This document shows, in pieces, positions 14,576 to 20,305 of a DNA stretch of 20,305 bases. The translations under genes were made by a program, and so were the position numbers. Source of the stretch: JAMCZU01 sp964479405 (GTDB lineage Bacteria > Patescibacteriota > UBA1384 > UBA12157 > JAENIV01). Each line of letters begins with the position of its first letter. Positions within the stretch are counted from its first letter, which is position 1. The stretch covers positions 1 through 20,305 of the forward strand of contig CAYZMA010000019.1 in assembly GCA_964479405.1 (NCBI GenBank), written 5' to 3'. The notes beneath the pieces were generated by a model, which saw nothing but the letters and a program-made list of their open reading frames with translations, searched no databases and was not told where the DNA came from.

Positions 14576-14923
14576 TTAACTCTTAACTTTTTCCACCAAC
14601 TTCTTAAATTCTTCTGGGTTTTCTTGGGCGATTTGAGAAAGGACTTTGCGGTCTAGTTCAATTTTATGGGTTTTGAGGCCATTAATAAAAATACCATATT
14701 TAATATCATTTAATTTACAGGCGGCATTAATTTGAATAATCCAAAGACGGCGGAAGTCCCGTTTTTTATTTCTACGATCGCGATAAGCATATTGGCCGGC
14801 TTTAGTATCGGCTTGTCTTGCCATTCTGACCAAATTTTTGCGACCGTGACGAAAGCCCTTGGTATGACTCAAGAGTTTCTTGTGTTTTGCTTTAACTGTT
14901 GTACCTCTTTTTACTCGTGGCAT
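14576..14923 (-). CDS. rplT: 50S ribosomal protein L20
   Basis: L20 binds 23S rRNA early in assembly of the large subunit. The 115-residue length is typical. The N-terminus MPRVKRGTTVKAKHKKLLSHTKGFRHGRKN and the core AYRDRRNKKRDFRRLWIIQINAACKLNDIKYGIFINGL are diagnostic. GGAG lies 5 nt before the ATG. It is last in the order infC, rpmI, rplT, 31 nt after rpmI. There is no terminator before the next promoter, so its message probably runs to the hairpin at 14336. Confidence 0.97.
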   Translation of the reverse strand: MPRVKRGTTVKAKHKKLLSHTKGFRHGRKNLVRMARQADTKAGQYAYRDRRNKKRDFRRLWIIQINAACKLNDIKYGIFINGLKTHKIELDRKVLSQIAQENPEEFKKLVEKVKS

Positions 14924-14954
14924 AAAATCTCCATATTAAAATTGAAAATTAACA

Positions 14955-15149
14955 TTATCTATTTGGAACTAACTTTTTTATTCTTTTATTGTCTGCTTGC
15001 GAAAAAGAAACTAATGTAGCTCGACCCTTAAGGGTTCTTTTTGATTTACCCTGAACTAAATGTTGAGCTGAAGTTTTTCTTCGTTGTAATTTACCACTTC
15101 CAGTCACTGATATTCTTTTACTGGCAGTTTTAACTGTTTTTTGTTTCAT
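14955..15149 (-). CDS. rpmI: 50S ribosomal protein L35
   Basis: This is a 64-residue basic ribosomal protein of the large subunit. The pattern KTVKTASKRISVTGSGKL, then RRKTSAQHL and KRTLKG, then a basic C-terminus IKKLVPNR, fits bL35. The ATG lies inside the 3' end of infC (20-nt overlap, different frame), with AGAAGGA a few bases upstream, so the two are translationally coupled. Confidence 0.95.
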   Translation of the reverse strand: MKQKTVKTASKRISVTGSGKLQRRKTSAQHLVQGKSKRTLKGRATLVSFSQADNKRIKKLVPNR

Positions 15150-15657
15150 TTGTATTCCTTCTTAAAATGGTTGAAAATCGATTACCTAATTTTTCAATTG
15201 GTCCTTCGTATTCACCATTAGACTGATTTTTAAAATTTTCTACAATTTCTCTAACACGATTAGAAAACATCATTTCTCTACCCATCAATTTGACTGTAAC
15301 TTTGACTTTATCACCATCTTTTAAAAATTTTTGAGCTTGTTTGATTTTAAAGTTTAAGTCGTGACTGCTTATTTTTAGGCTAAGGCGAATTTCTTTAATT
15401 TCCGGCGCTTTGGCTTTAACTTTTTGACGCGATTCCTGTTTTTCTTGAGCATATCTGTACTTCCCATAGTCCATAATTTTAACTACAGGAGGTTTGCCCG
15501 CGGTTTGATTGGCGCTAACTTGAACTAAATCAAGTTCAGCATCACTAGCAAGATAAAAAGCTTGATCAAAATTTACTGTTCCTTGCGAAATGCCATCTTG
15601 ATCAATTAAAATTACTTTATCCGCGTCAATTTCTTGATTAATTTTTAACTCTTTGAT
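15130..15657 (-). CDS. infC: Translation initiation factor IF-3, apparently starting at AUC
   Basis: IF-3 binds the 30S subunit, keeps it apart from 50S and proofreads start codons and initiator tRNA. The full protein of 175 residues matches the family length of about 180. The N-domain encodes KELKINQEIDADKVILIDQD, then LASDAELDLVQVS, then KPPVVKIMDYGKYRYAQEK. The C-domain includes KEIRLSLKISSHDL, FLKDGDKVKVTVKLMGREM and the end of IF3-C. No ATG, GTG or TTG lies at the proper N-terminus. ATC at 15655-15657 sits 8 nt after GGAGG (15666-15670), the best start. The first in-frame ATG (15474) would delete the N-domain. E. coli infC uses AUU and Myxococcus an AUC start, which lets IF-3 limit its own synthesis. 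It overlaps the previous gene by 13 nt. Confidence 0.93.
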   Translation of the reverse strand: MKELKINQEIDADKVILIDQDGISQGTVNFDQAFYLASDAELDLVQVSANQTAGKPPVVKIMDYGKYRYAQEKQESRQKVKAKAPEIKEIRLSLKISSHDLNFKIKQAQKFLKDGDKVKVTVKLMGREMMFSNRVREIVENFKNQSNGEYEGPIEKLGNRFSTILRRNTNETKNS

Positions 15658-16430
15658 TTTATGTTCCTCCGATATTCTTTTCTTTCTGACCTTATTCTAT
15701 CACGAGCAACAATAATTTTCAAGCTCCGAGCGTGATTTGAAAAAGTGACCGGCGTTTTCGCGACAATTTCGTTAGAAACTTTGACTGGTAAATTTTCTTT
15801 TTCTGACTCAAATCTAATTCGTTTAGTCTGAAAACTACTGGTATAAATGTCTTTTTCTTTTTTATTAAATAACCATTGATAGAATTTTTTCAGTATTCCG
15901 CCTTCAAGCGATTTGTCATATAAGGTAACTTCTAGACCAGGCTTAATTACAACTTTATGGACATTAGCTTTACCATTAATATTTTCAATTGAAAAAAATA
16001 ACTCTTTATTGTGAGAGCTTTCTATAATGGCTTCGGTTAAAAAATATTTGTTTGGTTCAATAAAACAAAGGCTGACATTTTCTAATTTACGAGATTTCAA
16101 AGCATTGCAGGCAGAATAAATATCGGTAATGCCTAATTTTCTAACCAGAGGCGTGTCAAATTCATTAGGAATAACACCGAGGACAGTGTCTTTAGTTAAA
16201 TTTTCAGTTGCTAGCACGGTAATGACTTTGTTGACAAGTGATTCTGAACCGCATGCAACAATGGTTGAATAACCTTTAACAATACCAAGATGGGTCAGTT
16301 CTTCAATTGTCCGAGCCGAATTAGGCGTGACTGTCTCACCGGCAATACCTAAATTTCCTAAAATATCCCTAACTTTTTCTTGACGATTACTAAATTTTCC
16401 TTTTGAAGGCTCTATTATATAGTAGTACAT
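15645..16430 (-). CDS. Diacylglycerol kinase-like protein with altered active site
   Basis: This 261-residue protein resembles the catalytic domain of the DAGK/YegS/sphingosine kinase fold. The glycine-rich region is IVACGSESLVNKVI (about 57-70), where the family has GGDGTLNEV, and VLGVIPNEFDTPLVRKLGI (83-101) matches the LGIIP-GTGN-LAR-LGI segment. The C-terminal part (about 195-250), with RIRFESEKENLPVKV and SLKIIVAR, fits the beta-rich lid domain that binds lipid. The GGDGT aspartate is not present in its usual place, so lipid kinase activity is doubtful. It lies between bactofilin (10-nt gap) and infC (13-nt overlap), so its translation should influence infC. No strong SD is visible. Fold assignment is moderately sure; function is open. 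Confidence 0.65.
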   Translation of the reverse strand: MYYYIIEPSKGKFSNRQEKVRDILGNLGIAGETVTPNSARTIEELTHLGIVKGYSTIVACGSESLVNKVITVLATENLTKDTVLGVIPNEFDTPLVRKLGITDIYSACNALKSRKLENVSLCFIEPNKYFLTEAIIESSHNKELFFSIENINGKANVHKVVIKPGLEVTLYDKSLEGGILKKFYQWLFNKKEKDIYTSSFQTKRIRFESEKENLPVKVSNEIVAKTPVTFSNHARSLKIIVARDRIRSERKEYRRNIKSKS

Positions 16431-16440
16431 TGATAAAACT

Positions 16441-16863
16441 TTACTCTACTTCGTAAGTAGCTTTTTGTCCTTCTTTTGAAGCGATATTTTCTTCTAACTC
16501 TACCTCTTCTTCCTTTTCGCCTTCAGGCATGGTGCACTTACCCACAAAAGTCGCTCCGGACCGAATAGACAAATCCTTGCTGGTAATTGAGCCAAAAATT
16601 TTACCGGTTGGCATAATTTCCAATTTTCCAGTAGCTGTAATTGATCCCCGAACTTTTCCGGCAATAGTAACCACTTCGCCGGTAATTGGTCCTTTGACAT
16701 AAGCCGTTTCAGTAATACTGACAGCTTGAGAAGAAATTACTTCTCCTTCAATTCTACCATGAACTACAATGTCGTTGGCATCTTGAAGAGTGCCGATTAG
16801 TTTGACATTGGCGCCAACAATTGTTCCTTGCCCCGATGGCGCAGGACGTTTATCGCCTAGCAT
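16441..16863 (-). CDS. Bactofilin (polymer-forming cytoskeletal protein)
   Basis: This 140-residue protein of the bactofilin family (formerly DUF583) polymerises without nucleotide and often scaffolds cell-shape or envelope enzymes. The central right-handed beta-helix is visible as short glycine-spaced rungs: TIVGANVKLIGTLQDANDIVVHGRIEGEV, then VKGPITGEVVTIAGKVRGSITATGKLEI and TGKIFGSITSKDLSIRSGATFVGKC. The N-terminal tail is short (MLGDKRPAPSGQG) and the C-terminal tail is acidic (EGEKEEEVELEE), as usual. GGAGG lies 6-7 nt before the ATG. It is the first gene of the operon that runs on to infC and rplT. Confidence 0.93.
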   Translation of the reverse strand: MLGDKRPAPSGQGTIVGANVKLIGTLQDANDIVVHGRIEGEVISSQAVSITETAYVKGPITGEVVTIAGKVRGSITATGKLEIMPTGKIFGSITSKDLSIRSGATFVGKCTMPEGEKEEEVELEENIASKEGQKATYEVE

Positions 16864-16899
16864 TTTTAACCTCCGTTTTATAATTTTCTTTGTATCTTA

Positions 16900-16928
16900 A
16901 ATTTAAGAAAATTTTGTTTGTTTGTCAA
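16900..16928 (-). promoter_or_regulatory. Promoter for the bactofilin to rplT operon
   Basis: The minus strand has a perfect TTGACA (16928-16923) and, after 17 nt, TAAATT (16905-16900). An alternative -10 (TATAAA) lies closer to the gene, around 16877-16882. The promoter is divergent from that of uvrA, within the same 128-nt gap. Confidence 0.5.
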
Positions 16929-16953
16929 ATAGCCTCGTCAAAACTCAAAGGTA

Positions 16954-16982
16954 TTGTCAGGTGAATATTTATTTGTTATAAT
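16954..16982 (+). promoter_or_regulatory. Near-leaderless promoter for uvrA
   Basis: TTGTCA (16954-16959), a 17-nt spacer, and an extended -10 TGTTATAAT (16974-16982) make a strong sigma70-type promoter. Transcription should start about 16988-16990, only 2-4 nt before the ATG at 16992. No SD can fit, so translation would be leaderless. Confidence 0.75.
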
Positions 16983-16991
16983 AGCAAAAGT

Positions 16992-19814
16992 ATGAAAGAC
17001 AAAATAATCATTCATGGAGCAAGGGAACATAATCTTAAAAATATTAGTCTAGAAATTCCTAGAGATAAAATTGTTGTAATTACCGGTCTTTCTGGATCAG
17101 GGAAGTCTTCTTTGGCTTTTGACACTATTTATGCCGAAGGTCAACGTCGTTATGTTGAATCACTCTCAACTTATGCGCGACAGTTTTTTGGTAATTTAGA
17201 AAAACCGGATTTTGATTGGATTGAAAATTTATCCCCGGCTATTTCCATTGATCAGCGGAGCGCTTCCCAAAATCCTCGTTCAACTGTTGGAACGGTAACA
17301 GAAATTTACGATTATTTAAGAGTTTTGTTTGCTCGTATTGGCCATCCTCATTGTCCCACATGTAATAAAGTTTTAGTCAGAACCACACCGGAAGAAATGA
17401 CAAACGAAATTTTAAAAGAATTTAATCCTCATAAAGGTGTAAAACAGCTATTATTTTTTGCTCCCCAAATAAAAATGCAAAAAGGCGAGCACAAATATCT
17501 AATTTCGCAACTGCGAAACGCTAAAATTGCCAAAATTCGTATTGATGGCATTTTGGTTGACACTCTTGAAGCCCAACTTTTAAATTTAGACAAATCAAAA
17601 CCGCATACCATTGAAGCTTTGGTTGAAGAAGTAAAACAAGATTTGAACACTGTTCCAATAGTGATACTTTTAAAAATCGTTGATAAATCTTTGAAATTAG
17701 GTCAGGGTAATTTAATTGTGCAAGATGTAGAATCTGGCAAAGAAAAAAAGTATTCCAAAGATTTTACTTGTCCAAAGTGCCAGACTACTCTTGACGAACT
17801 TCATCCAAAAATATTTTCTTTTAATTCACCCCAGGGCGCTTGTCCAGTTTGCCAAGGTTTGGGTCGTCGCTACGAAATTGATCCGGTATTAGTTTTACCC
17901 AACCCGCGGCTGACTTTGGCCGAAGGCGCAATCAGACCTTGGTCTCGGATTACTTCTCATATTAATTGGTACAATAAAGTAATTGCTGATTTGGCAAAAC
18001 GGCATAAGTTTTCCCTAGATACGCCGGTGGGTGAGCTACCGCGCAAGACGCGCCAAATTGTTTTATATGGTGATAAACTGACGGCTGGTGCCGATGGTTT
18101 TGAAGGTGTTATTTCTAATTTAGAACGTCGTTACAAAGAGACAGATTCGGATTATTTAAAATCTGAAATTGAAAAGTATATGGTTGAAAAAATCTGTCCT
18201 GATTGTGGGGGAAAACGTTTGCGCAAAGAAGTTTTAAGCATTACGATTGGTGAAAAAAATATTGTGGATATTACTTCAATGAGTATTGAAAAACTCCACC
18301 AGTATTTTAGTTCGGAATTAGAAAAAATAAATTTGACCGAAAATGAAAAAATCATTGCTTCCAAAATTGTCAGCAGTATTTCCGAACGGTTGAAATTTCT
18401 GCTTGATGTTGGTCTGGGATATTTGACCTTAGATCGCAACGCTTCAACACTGGCTGGCGGGGAAGCTCAACGAATTAGATTGGCGACTCAACTGGGGACG
18501 GGATTGATGGGTGTCATTTATGTTCTAGACGAACCTTCAATTGGACTTCATCCGCGCGATCACGAGAAACTTTTACGAACTTTTTCTGCTTTGAAAAATT
18601 CTGGCAACAGTGTTATTGTGGTGGAACACGATCCTTTGACAATTGAAAAAGCCGATTGGGTTATTGATATTGGTCCGGGGGCGGGCGATCATGGCGGGGA
18701 AGTGGTGGCAGAAGGAACCGTTAAAGATATTATGAAAAATACCGATTCTTTAACCGGTCAATATCTTTCTGGAAGTAAAAAAATTGAAGTTCCTAAAAAA
18801 AGACGACCGCAGAATAAAGAAGAGCTTATTATTCGGGGGGCGTCGGAATTTAATTTAAAAAATATTGATGTTAAAATTCCGCTCAATAATTTTGTTTGTA
18901 TTACCGGTGTTTCTGGTTCAGGTAAATCAACTCTTATTTTGGATATTTTGGCTAATTTCCTGTCTTGTAAATTACATCGAGCCAAAACTGAAATTGGCAA
19001 GTACAAAGCCATCTCTGGTCTTAAATATTTGGATAAAGTTGTTTCTGTTGATCAGTCGCCGATTGGTAGAACGCCTCGTTCTAATTTAACGACCTATACC
19101 AATTTATTTACTTATATTAGGGATATTTTTGCCGGTATGCCGGAGGCCGTTGCCAAAAAGCTAGACGCTTCAAAATTTTCTTTTAATCTCCGTGGTGGTA
19201 GATGCGAAACTTGTAGAGGTGATGGAGTTTTGAAAATTGAAATGCATTTTTTGCCCGATGTTTATGTTACTTGTCCCGATTGCAAAGGCAAACGTTATAA
19301 TCAGGAAATTTTAGAAGTAACTTTCAAAGGCAAAACCATTGCCGATGTTTTAGAAATGACAGTTGAAGATGCTTTGGTATTTTTTAAAGATTTTCCGGAA
19401 ATTTATGATAAATTAAAAGTTCTAGAATCGGTTGGTTTGGGCTATATGCATTTAGGTCAACCGGCAAATACTTTGTCCGGTGGTGAAGCGCAACGTATTA
19501 AGCTTTCGGCGGAACTTTCGCGCCACGACACTGGTCAAACTTTATATATTTTAGATGAACCGACTACCGGTCTTCATTTTGAAGATATTAAAAGATTGCT
19601 GGCAGTTTTACAAGCATTGGTGGATAAAGGTAATACCGTGGTTGTGATTGAACATAATACCGACGTGATTAAATCAGCTGACTGGATTATTGATCTTGGT
19701 CCGGAAGGGGGAGACGCCGGTGGGGAAATTGTCGCCGAAGGCACGCCTGAACAAGTCTCTAAAGTTGCTAAATCATATACAGGTCAATATTTAAAAGAAG
19801 TTCTCAAAAAGTAA
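16992..19814 (+). CDS. uvrA: UvrABC excinuclease subunit A
   Basis: UvrA is the damage-sensing ATPase of nucleotide excision repair; as a dimer it loads UvrB on lesions. The length of 940 residues is full for the family. There are two ABC modules: Walker A GLSGSGKSS (32-40) and GVSGSGKST (about 636-645), with signatures LAGGEAQRIRL and LSGGEAQRIKL and Walker B regions VLDEPSIGLHPRD and ILDEPTTGLHFED. Zinc modules are visible as CPKC, then GACPVCQGLG, then CPDCGGKRL, and in the second half CETCRGDGVLKIEMHFLPDVYVTCPDCKGKRYN. All key residues look intact. The ATG at 16992 gives MKDKIIIHGAREHNLKNI, the normal family start. It is monocistronic, and its stop codon lies in the tail of the terminator of the convergent gene. 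Confidence 0.98.
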   Translation: MKDKIIIHGAREHNLKNISLEIPRDKIVVITGLSGSGKSSLAFDTIYAEGQRRYVESLSTYARQFFGNLEKPDFDWIENLSPAISIDQRSASQNPRSTVGTVTEIYDYLRVLFARIGHPHCPTCNKVLVRTTPEEMTNEILKEFNPHKGVKQLLFFAPQIKMQKGEHKYLISQLRNAKIAKIRIDGILVDTLEAQLLNLDKSKPHTIEALVEEVKQDLNTVPIVILLKIVDKSLKLGQGNLIVQDVESGKEKKYSKDFTCPKCQTTLDELHPKIFSFNSPQGACPVCQGLGRRYEIDPVLVLPNPRLTLAEGAIRPWSRITSHINWYNKVIADLAKRHKFSLDTPVGELPRKTRQIVLYGDKLTAGADGFEGVISNLERRYKETDSDYLKSEIEKYMVEKICPDCGGKRLRKEVLSITIGEKNIVDITSMSIEKLHQYFSSELEKINLTENEKIIASKIVSSISERLKFLLDVGLGYLTLDRNASTLAGGEAQRIRLATQLGTGLMGVIYVLDEPSIGLHPRDHEKLLRTFSALKNSGNSVIVVEHDPLTIEKADWVIDIGPGAGDHGGEVVAEGTVKDIMKNTDSLTGQYLSGSKKIEVPKKRRPQNKEELIIRGASEFNLKNIDVKIPLNNFVCITGVSGSGKSTLILDILANFLSCKLHRAKTEIGKYKAISGLKYLDKVVSVDQSPIGRTPRSNLTTYTNLFTYIRDIFAGMPEAVAKKLDASKFSFNLRGGRCETCRGDGVLKIEMHFLPDVYVTCPDCKGKRYNQEILEVTFKGKTIADVLEMTVEDALVFFKDFPEIYDKLKVLESVGLGYMHLGQPANTLSGGEAQRIKLSAELSRHDTGQTLYILDEPTTGLHFEDIKRLLAVLQALVDKGNTVVVIEHNTDVIKSADWIIDLGPEGGDAGGEIVAEGTPEQVSKVAKSYTGQYLKEVLKK

Positions 19815-19847
19815 AAAAAAACGGATGCCTGGAAAGCCAAACATCCG
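19813..19847 (-). terminator. Rho-independent terminator for the zinc-ribbon gene
   Basis: CGGATG (19822-19827) pairs with CATCCG (19842-19847), and TGG with CCA within the loop. On the minus strand a run of nine T follows (19821-19813). The tail overlaps the uvrA stop codon. Plus-strand transcripts have no T run after the hairpin, so it is not a good terminator for uvrA. Confidence 0.75.
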
Positions 19848-19864
19848 CAAAGGGGAGAGGGTCG

Positions 19865-20170
19865 CTAGAATATAGAAAGGTTTGGGAGTATTGAAGGGAC
19901 TATTTTCCAGTTACCAAGATAAAAATATTCAGTTGGTCTGGTAGAAGTCCACTGGCCATCTGTTCCGACCCATTTAGTTTGTCTAGATTTTTTATCTTCA
20001 TAACCGAACGATAGACTACCTAAAATACCATTACAATTAGGGTTAGGGCAATGCCATTCGCCTTTTGCAATTTCGCTATTTTGCATATCAAGCAGAGTAA
20101 GCAGTGTATTGCAGTGTTCACAAATGCCAACAGTATTTAAGGGGATAATTCTTCTTCTTGCTGTATTCAT
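19865..20170 (-). CDS. Small zinc-ribbon protein, unknown function
   Basis: This is a 101-residue protein I do not recognise. Four cysteines form a likely zinc site: C17 and C20 (CEHC), then CPNPNC about 20 residues later, a ribbon-like arrangement. The first residues MNTARRRIIPL are basic. The C-terminal half is aromatic and polar (KWVGTDGQWTSTRPTEYFYLGNWKIV), with no membrane segment or catalytic motif. CTCCTT on the plus strand (20181-20186) gives an AAGGAG ribosome site 10 nt before the ATG. The gene has its own promoter and terminator, so it is a compact single-gene unit. A role in nucleic-acid or protein binding is possible but only by analogy with zinc ribbons. Confidence 0.75.
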   Translation of the reverse strand: MNTARRRIIPLNTVGICEHCNTLLTLLDMQNSEIAKGEWHCPNPNCNGILGSLSFGYEDKKSRQTKWVGTDGQWTSTRPTEYFYLGNWKIVPSILPNLSIF

Positions 20171-20211
20171 AACTGTTTTTCTCCTTTATCTGAATTTAAG
20201 AATGACTTTAT

Positions 20212-20240
20212 ATAATAAACTCAAAAATTGCTTTTGTCAA
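20212..20240 (-). promoter_or_regulatory. Promoter for the zinc-ribbon gene
   Basis: The minus strand has a perfect TTGACA (20240-20235), 17 nt, then TATTAT (20217-20212). Transcription would start about 35 nt before the ATG, leaving room for the AAGGAG ribosome site. Confidence 0.65.
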
Positions 20241-20296
20241 ATCTCAAGAGTGAGGCCGTTGAATAATAAGGCATTTTATTTGTCCTGATGACAAGG

Positions 20297-20302
20297 TATA
20301 AT
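20297..20302 (+). promoter_or_regulatory. Possible -10 element for a gene beyond the window
   Basis: A perfect TATAAT lies at the right edge on the plus strand. No good -35 is seen at 16-18 nt. It could drive a plus-strand gene outside the window, but this cannot be tested here. Confidence 0.3.
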
Positions 20303-20305
20303 GGT

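Noticed and set aside
15130..15474. infC as a 114-residue protein starting at ATG 15474
   Set aside because: IF-3 N-domain homology (INQEIDADKVILIDQDG, DLVQVS) continues in frame up to 15657, so this start would remove half of the protein.
1..20305. CRISPR arrays, insertion sequences, phage genes or toxin-antitoxin pairs
   Set aside because: No regularly spaced repeats, transposase, integrase, phage structural or toxin-like genes are seen on either strand.

Overview
The window looks like one contiguous piece of a small-genome bacterium of the Candidate Phyla Radiation (Patescibacteria), possibly the Microgenomates side. This placement is inferred from gene content; no rRNA gene is present. 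The supporting signs are AT-rich, tightly packed and overlapping genes, a reduced helicase-less PriA, a peptide deformylase fused to methionyl-tRNA formyltransferase, a DksA-type zinc finger next to lgt, a very large propeller/carboxypeptidase-regulatory-like surface protein, and starts that need no Shine-Dalgarno (SD) sequence. I see no phage, insertion sequence or CRISPR array.

Layout. (1) 100-1659 (+): gpmI, cofactor-independent phosphoglycerate mutase, with its own extended -10 promoter. (2) 1822-6453 (-): a 1543-residue membrane-anchored surface protein, bracketed by two AT-rich imperfect inverted repeats (about 1668-1808 and 6474-6567). (3) 12477 down to 6596 (-): tRNA-Val(CAC), lepB, a LigB-type dioxygenase-fold protein, a degenerate priA, a family-4 glycosyltransferase and a def-fmt fusion. 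An internal promoter sits at the end of priA. (4) 12578-14335 (+): lgt, a DksA/TraR zinc finger and a PhnP-like metallo-hydrolase, in overlapping order from an apparently leaderless promoter. (5) 14330-14541 (-): a short promoter-to-terminator unit that holds either a structured small RNA or a small secreted peptide. (6) 16863 down to 14576 (-): bactofilin, a diacylglycerol-kinase-like protein, infC, rpmI and rplT. infC appears to start at a rare AUC codon, so a call at the first internal ATG loses its N-terminal domain. (7) 16992-19814 (+): uvrA from a near-leaderless promoter. (8) 19865-20170 (-): an unrecognised small zinc-ribbon protein with its own promoter and terminator.

How the genes fit together. 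Most of the window is housekeeping: glycolysis (gpmI), protein export and lipoprotein maturation (lepB, lgt), formyl-Met cycling (def-fmt), initiation and 50S assembly (infC, rpmI, rplT), DNA repair and replication restart (uvrA, priA), and envelope or cytoskeleton (glycosyltransferase, bactofilin, surface protein). The points of interest lie in how these familiar parts are altered: the fusion of two opposing formyl enzymes, the loss of ATPase motifs in PriA, the AUC start of infC inside the end of a kinase-like gene, leaderless promoters, and the small transcript after rplT.
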